From: Neospora caninum Liverpool
Lineage: Eukaryota; Apicomplexa; Conoidasida; Eucoccidiorida; Sarcocystidae
Length of the DNA stretch: 64,000 bases
Assembly: GCF_000208865.1 (NCBI RefSeq)
Contig: NC_018391.1
Location: 1,116,001 to 1,180,000 of the forward strand
Direction of reading: 5' to 3'
In this document: in pieces, positions 46,623 through 58,273 of the stretch
Layout: each line of letters begins with the position of its first letter
How positions within the stretch are numbered: position 1 is the stretch's first letter
Notes under the pieces: model-generated
Told to the model about the DNA's origin: nothing
What the model saw: the letters and a program-made list of their open reading frames with translations, nothing else
Database searches by the model: none
Position numbers and translations under genes: made by a program

Positions 46623-48142
46623 TCACGCTTCTGCCGGGGGTTCCTTCGCTTCTTCCTTTGTGTCCTCGGCGCGTGTATCGGGTTTTGGTGTCTCCGGAAG
46701 GGCATCTGTCGTCGCGGGCGTGTCCTGGAGATCTGCATTGACTGCAGGGGTCGCTGGAAAGGCGCGTTTCGGAGGAAACCTTTCTTGTACAGAACCCGGC
46801 GTCTTGCCGTTTTGTCGCGAGTTTGCACTGCGTAGACGGTTGTTCCCTCGGGCGTCGTGCAAGATGAACCAGGCGTAGAAAGGGTGGATGGGTTTGCCGG
46901 TGTCGGTGAAGAGATGCGCAGGCCCTCGGTGGAAGCAGACGAGGAGAAACGCGATGAGAGCGGTGAGCGCTGTGAAGGCTCCAACCACCAGCCCAGCGAT
47001 GCCGTTGTAGCCGAGATTGGCAAACAGGCAGACGGCCGCGTGCCAAAACTGCAGGGACACACAGGCGACACACGAAAAAAGTAGCGAGGAAGGGCGAGAG
47101 GAAACCGTCTTTTCTTGAAACGCGGGGCGGCGCCACACCCGGGCAAGGCGAAAGGCACCGGAGGGAGGCAGCCGAAGACCGAGGGCGGCGAAGACGAGCC
47201 GACAGCGACCGAAAAAAGGCGAGAAAACGGACACGGAAGCCACGGACGCGAGAGGGCGAACCGGCAGCATAAAACGGAGACGGCGAGCAGCAGGCTCCAG
47301 GGTGAGGAGGCAGATAAACGGCCGGAGAGAAAGAGAAGACGCGCAGGGAGGGGAAAAAACAGGAGAAGAAACCCTCGAACAGGCCCCTCAGGGGCGACAC
47401 GGAAGAAACGAAGAGAGGTGGGGACGTAAACCGGCAGCGAGACTGCGGGAACGCCGGGAAAACGAGAGGACCCAGGATTGCTCACATGACCTGCGAGAGA
47501 CGGACTACCGGGCTGTCTTTGTGAGTATTTCGTGCAATGCCGCCCTGGGCTGTTTGAGACAGCTGGAAGCGGAGAGACGAGGAACGGCGAGAGCGCAGGG
47601 AAGGTCGAGACGAAACAGACACAGGAGGGAAAGAACCGAGTTTCGTGTCCGCCTTACCCCGAACCGACACCAGTTGCTGGTGAAGACTGGCATTTGGAAC
47701 CGTTCAGTGTGCATGAGGAGAGACATCATTCCCATGATGAAGGGTGTCCAAGCGTCCCCTACGAGACAGAAGAAAGATGCAGAAGACAAGAAAGGAATGT
47801 CATCAACGAGAGCAACCTGCCGCAGTTCTGTGCACCTCTTCCTCCCCTCCGGAGTTTCTGCTCTTCCCTCTTGTGCTCCTGTTTCCACATTTTCCCGTTT
47901 TTCTTCGACTTACAAAAGACCTCGGAGTCAAGAGAAAATAAGCCTTTCCGCCACCCCCGCGCATTCACATCGTTGAAGAAGTCGCGTTTGTCGTAGTCGA
48001 GCGACGCGCTCAAATCGAAGCAGTGCATGACCCAGAGGACGAGAGTAAACGTCCCCGAAACGACGCCCATCCACTTGCCTGTCGAAACCAGGCCGGCAAC
48101 GACATTCTCTCCCGAACGCGGAGGCTCCTCCGAAGTTTCCAT
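46623..48142 (-). CDS. Small multi-pass membrane protein, unrecognised
   Basis: Three exons join in phase: 48142-47914, 47758-47658 and 47048-46623, giving 251 residues. Donors are GTAAGT and GTAAGG. The start is the ATG opening METSEEPP. Hydrophobic segments are at about residues 24-42 (WMGVVSGTFTLVLWVMHCF), about 78-92 (WTPFIMGMMSLLMH), and a long stretch at 111-149 that can hold two helices with an Asn/Gly break (NLGYNG). This suggests three or four transmembrane helices. The C-terminal 70 residues are polar, rich in Pro, Ala, Thr and Glu, and presumably cytosolic. I do not recognise the family. A short frame at about 47561-47472 with splice-like ends could be an alternative exon in phase 0. 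The next gene on the same strand is PrimPol, and there is no sign of a functional link. Confidence 0.75.
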
Positions 48143-50083
48143 TTTCTCCAAACGTGAGAAAGCGACAAAGGAAGAACGAGCACGTCTCCCTCCTGCGACA
48201 GCTACCTGTACAGCTCGCCGCAGTGTGCAGGAGGGAAGTGGGAAAGAACCACGAGAAACAGACGCCTGTAGAAGAGTGAGTGGAAGCAGGCGGAAACGTA
48301 CGACACAGACGAGTTTCTCGGTTGACAAGAACTGTGCTTTTCGGAACAAACGGAGAAGTCAGGAGGCTGGTGTGTGAGTTCAGGGTTCAAGTGCCGGAGA
48401 AAAATGAGAGAGTAAACACCCTTCCGTCGATGTTTGTGTGGCTCCTCGGAAGGAGGCTGTCCCCGCCAACGACGGGGGTAATGCGAGCGGCACAGCGGAC
48501 GAGAAAATCCCGCGAATCCCTCTAAAACCCCTCCATCTCTCTCCCTCGCCGAGGACCTTCGTCAATTCCTTCTCTTTTCCAGTTTCCGCCGCTCCTTGCA
48601 ACTCATGGCCTGAGAATCGGCGCGAAAAGACGAGAAGGGCCGCCCAGAGACACGGCCACTAAGTAAGTCAAGTTGAGGGTGTGAAGCAGACACGAAAGCA
48701 GAAAGAGGCAAGACGTGCGGCGATCCCACGAGAGCGTGGACAAATCTCTCTTTCCGGTGGAGACATCTGCCTGCCCAGCCACTCGTTCTCTACCGGGAGT
48801 TGACAGTTCCGGGTTTTTTCCGACGGGAACAGCGACCGGGGCTTCCCGCGGGGGACACAACACACCCTTTCCGCTAGATGTGAAGAAAAGGGGAACCGGA
48901 AACAAAGAGTTGACGCAGCAAGAGGCCGAGAAAGTTTTCTCGTGCACGTTTTCCGGCGTTTCGGCTCTCGCGACCCCGGCAACGAGCGATACAAGCATCG
49001 ATTGAGCGAATCGCGGTTCGAAACGTCACCGGGAGCGCGCCTAGAAACACGGCTGCATGCTTCAGGCAAACGGACGAACCAACAGTCGTGAATCTTTTAG
49101 AATTGTAAATGTAGTCGCAGGGAAGAAACCTGTGTTAGAACGCGATTTGAAATGCGGCCACGACAATGACAAGGCGTCTGGAGGAACTCGCGGGATTTCC
49201 GCGGAGGGAGCGTGAAGCCTTGGTTCGGCAAGGACGCTCGAAACAGAAACGCGGAACCTACCCGTGGAAAAGTAAGAGCCAGGAACCAAGACCAGGACGG
49301 GAAATGGACGTGGAGATTCTCTTTTAGTAAAGGTTGTGGCGTTGACGAGGTCGCTGAAACGTTTTGTGCTCAGTCCAGAAGCAGGGTAGTCCACGTACCG
49401 TGTTAGCAGGACTTCTGACTCTGCGGCCTGGTGACCTTTAGCAAGGATAGGGCGCGTGGTCGCTATGGAATAGGGAAACCGAAATATAAACGGGAGGACC
49501 TTCGGTTTTTTCGCAGAGAATCCCCCTTTTGACTTTATGCCTTACAGCCGCCAGACCCGCCGGGGAGAAACCGGGGAACTGCACTCCGGTGTACATACAC
49601 CCCACCAGCCAGGACACGCCGGTCAAGGCAAGAAACGCTGAAATCCGGAATGATCACTGGATCTTTGGTCCTTTGCACACCCGGCAAAGAGCTCTCTCCA
49701 CTCGTTTGGCGTCGGCATGAATTTGCCTGCGCCGCATATCTCGCAAAAAAAACGCGACTTGAGCAAACCAGCCTGGCAGAGCGAGTTCTGCACGTGTTCT
49801 CGAGAGAACTGGCCGGTAGCCTAGGGAAACGAAGGCACTAGAGGGTGAATCCTTCGCAAGAAACTGGCGTCTGACTAGTGGCTTCGCTGCGCGCTGCGGT
49901 TCTAACAGTCTGAGAATCTAAACAGAGACAGGGTACGCGAAGATGTCCTGGCATCGATTCTGTTCCTTTTGCCCTCGGGAGCTTCCGACGTTTTCTCGGG
50001 TCTTCCCGCGGTAGCATCAGCGGAAACGAAAACTTTTCTCATCGCAAATACAGAGCGGGAAAAGGATACTGGCCACTGACTCG
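48143..50083. other. Spacer between PrimPol 3' end and the membrane-protein start
   Basis: It holds the PrimPol 3' UTR and the promoter of the membrane-protein gene. Frames here are short (up to about 130 codons), overlapping and unrecognised. No repeats stand out. Confidence 0.5.
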
Positions 50084-53000
50084 TCAAATAGGCACAGCAG
50101 CCAAAATATCATCCAGGTCCACATCGCCCTCTTCGTGTTCTCCGGGTAAAGAACTGTGCTGCCCATCACTCGTGGGTCTCCCCGTTTCTCTATTCTGTCT
50201 GTTTTTTTGTGCGTCTTCCTCGGCTCGACCTCCTGCATTGTCCACTCCTGCCTCCAATTTTTCATGCCTGTGCCGCTGCGCGCTTTCTTCCCCCCGAGAT
50301 TCGCCTTCTTCGGGCCACGCGTCATCGGCGCCTTCAAGGGAAACTCGGGCCAGGTCTTCAAGGGCCTCCGGCAGGCCATGAAGATGGGGAGGAAAGGCGA
50401 CGCGAGAGGAACGAAAGCCTCGACAATCTGGATCGTAACACTTCTGGTAAAAACAGCCCTTCTCTGGGAGAAGAACGAGCGAAACGGCGTTCGATTTGTG
50501 AGGCCTGCAAACCCGGCGCGCGACGCAAAACCACAGAAAGCCATCCCTATGACAGCTCGGTTCTCGTACGACTCAGACGTCACACATATGCCGGAAAAGA
50601 GGATGCTAACCACTGCGGGCATGTACAAACGTCAAGAGGCCGACCAACCTACACAAACTGGGACTCCCCAGGATTGTTTTGTTACACCGAGGCTTCATAG
50701 ATATCCAGGGAAAGTCTCGGCTCTCCGGCAGCTCCTCTGCTAACGTGTACAGGGGCAAAAACACGACGAAAGGAGGAACGAGAGCGCGAAGGACCCATAT
50801 GGATGTGGACGTGTAGAAATGCAGCCGCGTGCATGCGTGCATGCATGCATATTCACGTATATGTACGGATATAAGAGAGATGTATGCATGCATTCTATAA
50901 AGGGAGGACCAGCACGTCCTTCCCCTGAGGTGCGAGGGTGTCTCCCTGAGGAACGTAAAACAGAACTCTCCGTGGAAACGCACCTGCCTATGCGCTCGCA
51001 GAAACGATTGCCTCTGAGAGTCACGACGGCCGTTTGGGTGGAGGTGAAGAACAGGCACGACGCGACTTCTGTGTGCACCTCTCTAGCCAGCCTCTCTTCT
51101 TCTCGCTCTCGCAGCAAATCGACGACGTCGCTCCCACTAAGCTTCCAACCAAGTTTCCCGTGGCCGTCGTCCCCTCGCCTGTCGCTGAGCCTTCGGGTCT
51201 TTCTGGGCATACCGGAAGACGCGGCGGACGTGTGCGAATGAAAATCGCTCTCTGCTGAGAGAAGCGTTTGAGGCACACGAGAGTTCGGCAGGCACCCGAC
51301 CGCCAGCCAAGCCGAGGAGGCGTACACGGAAGACGAAGAACCATGACGCCCTGCCTGGGAATTTTCGTCTCCAGCATGTTCTCGCTCTTCGGCTCTCTTG
51401 CGGTGTCTGTACGCGTCAAGCTTCCCATCCCACGCGTGCACAGCATAGCGTATGAGTTCCCCTAGATAGCACGGGCGTCTCTCGCACTTTGCCTTCTCAA
51501 TTTCGTTTTCGGTCTCGCCTCCTCGACGCAGAATCCGCAAGTTCGCGGTAAAGGCTGAAAACGCCGAATTCGACGCGAGACGGTCCGAGGATCGAGACGT
51601 GGCAGACTCGCCGGAACCCTCGAGAAAACGTGCAGCTTCTGACAAAGCTTGCCTCACGACTCCAGTGTACGTACACTGCCCCTCCTGGCGGGGATGGAAG
51701 ACAGGCAGAGACGGCGGGACGAGAGAAACGAGCGAACGCAGCAGAGACACGCGTTCGTCATCGCTCAAAGGGAATTCGTTGGCTGAACTCACCTGAAGGG
51801 GAACAAAAAAAATGCAGTGACAAAGACGCCGACACGAGTTCCTTAAGGGGCAAAGAATCCGGCGCGAGGCTAACACAGTATTTTCCGCTTGTTCCACCGC
51901 TTGCTCGCAGTTCTCAAGACACGCAGCACACGTGTTAGCATGCAGCCGTTTGGTGTCTCTTCATGAACCATCTTTTGTAGCCCGAAACGCGCGTGGGTTG
52001 AGACTCTCGCAGTGCTGGTCCCTGTCGCGGAAAACGCGCGCAGTGCCTACCTCCAGAAATGCGTGCTTTTGGAATTTGCTAGAGTGAAGGAGACGGAAGC
52101 AACGGTTGCGGGAGTACACCGAGACATCGATGATGCTGGAGCGCTCGCCATCTGGAGATACTCTCGGGAAAAGCTGAAGCAGGGATTGAAAGGATGGAAG
52201 CTCTTCTCGTTCTCCGTCCTCGTCCCTCGCTTCGACGTCCACCGGGGGGATTCCCCTCGCGTCACACACTCGCGTCCCTAGAGGTGTATCGTGCTGTTCT
52301 GCAGCGTTCGGCCGCTCCACTCTCTTGTCGCCGCTGTCTTCTGGTTGGAAACTGAATGCGTCCGTGTCATACTCGCCTTCCTGCATGCAAGCTGTCGACG
52401 CCTCTGCACGACCTGAGTCGTCGTCTCTCCGCGCGGTTGCATTTCGCTTATCCACCTTCTGCACCCGGCAGTTGGCAGAGGCGGCAGGTCTCGCTTCGCT
52501 CGCCTGTTCACGTTGCGAATTCGGATCGCCCTCCGCGTGCGCCTTCCCCTCCCCTTCTCGGTTTCTTCCACGTTTTGCCTCTTCTCCCCTTTGCGTACTT
52601 CCTCTTTGTGCTCTGTCGCGTGCCCGATGGAGTTCTTCCATTAGAAAAGTAATGAACAGGTCGACAAAGCGACCGGCGTGACGCGTGTCTATGAACGCTG
52701 TTGATAGAGGTGTAGAGACTGCTGGAAAGGCAACGAAAGAGGGCGACCGGCTCCAGGGACTGTTTGGTGAATGTGAGGGGTTTTGGATGTCGTCGAAAGC
52801 CGAAAAGAAGTCTTCGTCGAACTCCTCGGGCGACTGCCACGACTCTCCGAAGCCAGGTGGTGTCTCTGCTGAACCGCCAGTGGACGCCTTCACAAACGAA
52901 GGATCCTCGCGATTGGAATTTTCACCCGTTTCTGCCTTAGTCTCTCCCCGCAGCGGACTTACGTTCTGATCTCGTTCGTTTCCGTCTTCCGCAGTAGCCT

Positions 53001-54720
53001 GCATTTGCTTGTTTTCTTTCTGCTCGTCTCGACCGTCACCCGAGTGGCCCGCTCCCCCCGCAGCAGCAGCGACAGAGCAACACGCGGAAGACGCGGAAAC
53101 AGAGGTACGGAAGGAGGCAGCGGAGGGCGCCAAGGAAAAACACGCAGAGCACGAAGCAGGGGAGGAGGAGGAAGCAGAGGAGGGAGAAGCTAAAGAAGAA
53201 CAGGAGAAAGACGAAGGAAGAGAGCAAGATGAGGAAGACGAACAAGGTGAAGAAGGAAGCGAAGGGAAAGTGTGCGCGGAGAGTGAAGACAATGGCGAGC
53301 CGTGCATTCTTTCGATTGTTTCTTCATGTGAGTCCTGGCAACTCAGGGCACGGGAGAGAGCTTCACCTTCTGCGTCTTCGGCTCGGACTTGATCTTTCTC
53401 GCTGACAGATTGTTCGGATTCTGACCGACAGGCAGTTTGTCGCCGACGCATCCTATGCAGACTGCCTGCTTCTCGCTCCATCCAGGACACCGGCTGTGTC
53501 TGTTCCGTCTTGGTATCTCTCGCACCATGTCTTTCCTCCTTTTCTTCGACTCCCCCGTCGGCGTCTTGTCCCTCTTCGGCGTCCTGTCCCTCTTCGGCGT
53601 CTCGTCCCTCTTCGGCGTCTCGTCCCTCTTTGTCCTCTTTTTCCATTTCCTTCTCTTCCAGCTCGCCTCGTACGCTGTATTGTTCCTCCCTGACGAGCCA
53701 GAGGGCGTGTGCGTCATGGCGGTATGTGAACTTTCCGTGTGCGGGTTCTCGACCTCGAATGGCCTTGACAATCAGGTGTCTCGACAGCTTGTCGTGAGTG
53801 GACGAATCGAGGTCAACAATATCGCTGTTTTGGAGGGGAAACGAGAAGCGGTCCCTGAGGAACTTTGCCAGCAAGCGTTTCAACAGCGCCACAGCTTCCT
53901 CGCCGTTTATCTCTGGGTTGAGGGCTTTGGAAAATTCGATGTCGAAATAAAGCCAACACGGCCGGTCTTCCATTAACACCTCGTACAAATGGCGATTCGG
54001 CATCTCCGACCGGACCATCTTCAGATAGCCGCCAACAAAGTCTCTGTAGGAGGCGACGACGTACCGGCGGACGCCCTTTTCGGCAATTTCTTGCGCGAAA
54101 AGCCCAAACAAGTGTTTGTGGTCTTCCGGCAGGGTACGCAGCACTGCGAGGGCGGCATCTTGCTTCCGGAAAACCTGCACAGGAAATCGTGGAAAAGCGG
54201 GAAGTTCCGCGTCCGATCCCGCCGAAAGGTTGTCCGCCTGCAGAACGACGGAATCTGCCGTTTCCCATACTGGCTGTCGGGGGTCGTCCAGCGTGTCCGC
54301 CGCTGGTGTCCATACACCCGCAGCCCGCGGCAAAAGACAAGTTCCCTGTTGGTCTGAAGTCTCAGATCTGCCGGGGAACAAAGCCCTCGTCCCTCTTGCT
54401 GGCTCTGGGAGATTCTCTTTATTAGCAGGATGCTGACATGTGCCACCGCCATCTCCTGGGGGGCACCGGGGCTTACCGCCAACCAGCGGTTGAAGAGCGT
54501 GCGCGACTTTTCCCCAGAATTTGTCTGCATCCAGAGGGAAAAGATCTCGTTTAAGGTTAGGGTGGCCGCGTGGCCGGGGATTCCGCCATTCTTGGCTTTC
54601 TGTCGGTTCAGAAAAGGATGAAAAACCCGAAGGCCGGGACGTACCGTAGAAGAGGCTGGACGGGATTGGGGCTGCCAAGAAAGCAGATCCGAGGGGAGCT
54701 CGTTTTGTGGAACTGTCCAT
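50084..54720 (-). CDS. PRIMPOL: PrimPol, primase-polymerase of the archaeo-eukaryotic primase superfamily
   Basis: PrimPol reprimes DNA synthesis downstream of lesions and stalled forks. Exons found: 54720-52051, 51792-50984 and 50443-50084. A short exon (length 1 mod 3) is missing between the last two. The start is the first in-frame ATG (54720); the frame is open a little upstream. Catalytic motif I is WLYFDIEF (Asp260, Glu262). Motif II is STHDKLSRHLIVK (His315). Motif III is IIDVSVYSRNRCFRL (Asp865). The zinc module has NRFCERIGR at the end of exon 2 and KCYDPDCRGF at the start of the last exon. The His ligand should be in the missing exon. The C-terminus is acidic (EGDVDLDDILAAVPI, stop) and recalls the RPA-binding end of human PrimPol. 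About 500 extra residues separate motifs II and III: an Asp/Glu hexapeptide repeat and Ser-rich runs. The total is about 1280 residues against 560 in human. Expected location: nucleus and possibly mitochondrion. Confidence 0.92.
50830..50892. promoter_or_regulatory. Cluster of GCATGC motifs in a PrimPol intron
   Basis: Four GCATGC hexamers occur in 63 bases (GTGCATGCGTGCATGCATGC plus one near 50885). TGCATGC is a known recognition sequence of apicomplexan AP2 DNA-binding proteins. Here the cluster may be simple repeat sequence, as it sits next to TA-rich DNA. The functional reading is inference. Confidence 0.35.
53556..53632. repeat. 18-bp coding repeat in PrimPol
   Basis: Four copies of an 18-base unit on the plus strand (CTCTTCGGCGTCTCGTCC type) encode, on the minus strand, the hexapeptide GRDAEE or GQDAEE in tandem. 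It sits in the low-complexity insertion between catalytic motifs II and III. Confidence 0.9.
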
Positions 54721-56497
54721 GTCCAGAGTGAGAAAATCGGGTATGGGCAAGTGCGCAGGAGAAAATCCCCAGATACGCTCCACGTCGTCGTATGCCTAGC
54801 AACAGTTCTGCTTGACGCTGAACTAGAGATAAACCCGATCCGGGGGCTAGAACTCAGACAATCAGAAGAGACAGGGAAAGGAGGGCGACGAATACTGCAG
54901 ACCGCCGGAGTTCTGCCCAAAAATGCCGCGCGAATGAAGGGGCTCCGTAGTCGGCGCTGGAATAGGTCCGAGCGAAAACTCTTACCGGTGTGCCAGAAGG
55001 GAGGGGAAAAGGCGCCAGCTGGACGGTTGGCAAATCGCAATCCGGGGAACGGGTTGTGGCTTTTTGTAAGAGGCAAAGCGAGAGACCGCGGAAAAAAGAT
55101 TCGAAATCAGAAAGGGGCAACAGCACTCTCCTCAGAAGCAGGAAAACTGGAGAGATGCCTCGGGACAGGAATTCGTTCCCGTTTTCCAGGCGGAAGCCCG
55201 CATACCCGTACCACCACACGTGTCTTGTCACGAAGCAACCGAGATCGGCGACGGAGCAGTCGCACACGCACACGAGCGTGTGCTGCTGTCTTGTCAATGC
55301 CCGAGCGACGAAAGGCAATTGATCCACAATTTGCCCTCTCAGAGGGTTCTTCATGGCAAACATAAATGAAGGATTCGCCTTACCAGCTGGGCATTTTCGG
55401 GAACGTACCAGTTCGGTCCCGTTTCGGCAGCTCTAGCAGCCCGCCACTACTACGCAGTGTCGATACCCCTGCCGACTGTTCTTGTGATTGTTAAATTTAT
55501 CTGGCGCATGTGCAAAGGGAAGTGCTTAAATTTATCTGTCGCATGTGCAAAGGGAAGTGCCCCCCAACTTATTAGCAGTTGTGCTACGAGGTCCAGCTGC
55601 ATCCCCGAGACGATGTGGCTCTTTAAAAATCGCGAGGCATATGCACACGATGTCTGCCGGTAGACTTGGACGGTTCATGGTCTCGACGAGGTTTATGGTA
55701 TAAACGTCCGATTCAGAGGACTCAGTTATTTTGTGTTAATACATATTGAGGATGCGGAAGTCGTGTTCCCAAAGACTGACGCAGTCTTCTCGTTCCCTTT
55801 ACCCCGAAGTCTTTCTGTATGGTGATGTGTACCTAGCGAGAGCTGACTCGATGAGAAGACTTGGATTAACACTGCTGGATGTGTATCGCAAACAGCACCA
55901 CACCTCAGCTCACTTTGCAACCACAGGGCTGAAGCATGGATTTTGTTCAGTGTCCACTGCAGAAAAGTATCCGAAATGGAGCAAAAGTGACTTTTTTGGC
56001 GACAGCATGCTTCCTGATACAAGGCTCGTGCTTTCGTTGTAAATTAAATCACAGAACCTGGCCGCCCCCTGTACTCAGGCGCAGGTTTCGCGTGAGTAGC
56101 AAACTTTAGACAAAAGTTGTCATGGCATAGCTTGGCGTTTTCCAGATGACCTCGCTGGAAGGGACACGCCAATGGGGTTTTTATCCCCGGTTGCTCAATG
56201 CAGAAAGACTGGGGCTTTCGTAGTCCCCGAGAGAAAAACGCAGTTCGATTGACACAACGTGTTTGTGGCGACAAAGTTGCAAACAAAAAATGCATCGAAG
56301 GGAGTCAGCCACCGGTTAGGCGAAAAGCCTATACAGTCGGGCTGGTCTCGAGAAGGCAGGAACTTGTAGTGTTGGTGGAGGGCGCAGGCATATTGTAAGG
56401 TAATCATAGTCTACGTCTCGAAAGACCATTATTACTCGCGACGAAGGTGCGCAGTCTACTGAGCGTAGCCAATTTCCCCTCATCAAGCAAAGAGACT
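54721..56497. other. Spacer upstream of PrimPol
   Basis: It contains the PrimPol 5' region, the 3' UTR of the next minus-strand gene and a 35-bp tandem duplication (55491-55560). A 169-codon minus-strand frame from an ATG at 55363 has no recognisable content and may be 5' UTR. Confidence 0.5.
55491..55560. repeat. 35-bp tandem duplication
   Basis: Two adjacent copies (55491-55525 and 55526-55560) begin TTAAATTTATCTG and end AAGGGAAGTGC, with one mismatch (G to T). Seen directly. Confidence 0.95.
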
Positions 56498-58273
56498 CTA
56501 TAGACTTATCCCAGGGCCGCTTGTGCCGGTGGCACTGTTCCGCGATACCAACTGGATCTCCTGGTGATACTCACAAGGAATAAAAAGCGGCTCAGACTGC
56601 ACCGCGTCGAGCTGAACGGAAAACCATCCAGGTGCCATTGTCAGCTGGGCTGCGGAAGTCCGTAGTTGAAATTGGGCAAACCCTTCGTTGAGGCAAGCGA
56701 CCATAAGTTCTAGAGCGGCCGTCATGCTTTCTGTGCGTGGGTGCCACAGCCGGCGCTTTAAAATCGCGAGGGGCAGGCGAATACTGCTTCGAGAGCGAAT
56801 TGCGGAGTGAACAGTTGCGACCTGTACGTCATCAGAACGTGCCTCGCTTTGTTGCTGAACCTGGCCGAGATCGTGCCACTGTGGACACAAGCGAACGTCG
56901 CTTGCGTCAACTTCTGCATCGGCCTCCGGGACGCATGCAGTTGAATTGGAGAACTGGAGGTAACTCGGAAAAGGAACGCTGTGAGGAGATGCGGGAGGTG
57001 CCGAGAGAGGATGTCCAAACGTTTGGGCGAGACGACCGGAATGTTGCTCGGTAGCTGTTTCCTGAGTCGGTGCAAGATTCTCCTGAAAGCCAGTGCCCGA
57101 CTCTCCTCGATTCGGGATACCCATAACGCTTCTCCCGGGACTCAAAGCATCGAGCATGTCTTGCACGAGCAACGGGTTTTCCAGAAGTTCGTCACCCGAA
57201 CCCCAACCGTGGACTTCCCATCCTGTGTGCGAAGTATCAGCTGCGAGGACTTCTCGGGCGCCGCGATTGATGGCGACACCATTCACTCTGGAGGGATGTA
57301 GTTGCCTGCCTGGGATATACGAGGGCATTCCCCAGAATTCAGGCGGGATACCGTCGCCCTCCTGCACTGGGAGATGGCCTGCGCCTTCGTTGCTGGAAGG
57401 GTTGGGGAACTGCGGAGAGAGGCGCGGCTGTCTGACTGGGTGCATCTGTTTCTGGGCGTTCATGACGGATTCGAAAAGGTCATGATGTCTTGACCTGACA
57501 GATTCTGTCGACAGACGTCGACGACGATACAGTCCAGGAGGGAAAATTGTAGGTTCTGCTGTACTGCCAGGAGCCTCTGAAGGAACAAACGCAACTGTTG
57601 CTTCAAGACCAGTTTGGTAATGTGCCCAGGGGGAGGCCTTTGTCCGATTGCTTGATGGCTGTTCATCTGGCGCTGTCCCATGAATCCCGCGCTCTGTTCT
57701 GGCTGCTGTCTGTGCAGTTTTCGACTCTGTACGCTTCACTTGCGTTTGCGCCACCGAACGTGCCTTGGGAGAGGGGCGAAAGAAGAGGGAAAATTCAGCG
57801 ATCTCAGCGTGCAATGGCAGCAACAGAGGGTTGGAAATTTCCAGTCTCACTTGAAGCCCGTCAAGGAAAATCTCAAGGTGCTCGCTTGCGGCTGGAGAAC
57901 CAATGCGTAAAGGCTGTGTGAACCGTATATCGGTAAAGCGCAAAGGTTTTCCATGCTTAGCAAAGCTGTAAAAGTCCAAAATCGCGACGGCGAAAGCCGC
58001 AGCTCCTGCAGCCAATACGACAAGGATGGCCGTGAAGCAACACGCCAAAAGGCTCCGTAAGGTTGGCTTTTGGGGCCGTCTGTGCTCCACCTTCACAGTG
58101 TTTCTGGTCTTACCAGAAGCCTGGGAGTCGTTCGTGAGGCTGAGGCGACTGCAGCTGAAGGGCCTGTCCGTTTCGGAAAAGGTCACTGCGCTACTGCTTT
58201 CTAATGGCACAGATTCGGCCCTTCCCGCAGTAGCAACTTGCCGAGCTGCGTGAGCGGCATGGTGTTCTGCCAT
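56498..58273 (-). CDS. Single-pass membrane protein with an LEA2-like segment
   Basis: An intronless frame of 591 codons from an ATG at 58273. Residues 1-70 are polar, Ser/Ala/His-rich and presumably cytosolic. One strong transmembrane helix spans about 75-100 (LLACCFTAILVVLAAGAAAF). After it comes a beta-rich segment, about 108-166, with RFTDIRFTQPL and LEISNPLLLPLHAEIAEFSL. The NP-containing strand pattern recalls LEA2/NDR1-type domains that follow a membrane anchor. The middle (about 170-480) is low complexity, rich in Pro, Ser and Arg. A second beta-like region near the C-terminus (about 505-580) carries WFSVQLDAVQSEPLFIP and may complete the fold. The LEA2 link is a weak pattern match. 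A type II membrane protein is well supported. No function is assigned. It is co-oriented with PrimPol and MTR4. Confidence 0.75.
   Translation of the reverse strand: MAEHHAAHAARQVATAGRAESVPLESSSAVTFSETDRPFSCSRLSLTNDSQASGKTRNTVKVEHRRPQKPTLRSLLACCFTAILVVLAAGAAAFAVAILDFYSFAKHGKPLRFTDIRFTQPLRIGSPAASEHLEIFLDGLQVRLEISNPLLLPLHAEIAEFSLFFRPSPKARSVAQTQVKRTESKTAQTAARTERGIHGTAPDEQPSSNRTKASPWAHYQTGLEATVAFVPSEAPGSTAEPTIFPPGLYRRRRLSTESVRSRHHDLFESVMNAQKQMHPVRQPRLSPQFPNPSSNEGAGHLPVQEGDGIPPEFWGMPSYIPGRQLHPSRVNGVAINRGAREVLAADTSHTGWEVHGWGSGDELLENPLLVQDMLDALSPGRSVMGIPNRGESGTGFQENLAPTQETATEQHSGRLAQTFGHPLSAPPASPHSVPFPSYLQFSNSTACVPEADAEVDASDVRLCPQWHDLGQVQQQSEARSDDVQVATVHSAIRSRSSIRLPLAILKRRLWHPRTESMTAALELMVACLNEGFAQFQLRTSAAQLTMAPGWFSVQLDAVQSEPLFIPCEYHQEIQLVSRNSATGTSGPGISL

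Noticed and set aside
46336..47485. Overlapping minus-strand frames of 330-354 codons over the membrane-protein gene
   Set aside because: They are in other frames, Arg/Ser/Pro-rich, with no membrane helices or splice support. The third frame gives a coherent membrane protein.
54854..55363. A 169-codon ATG frame upstream of PrimPol
   Set aside because: It has no recognisable domain and no splice link to the PrimPol exon. It is more likely 5' flank.
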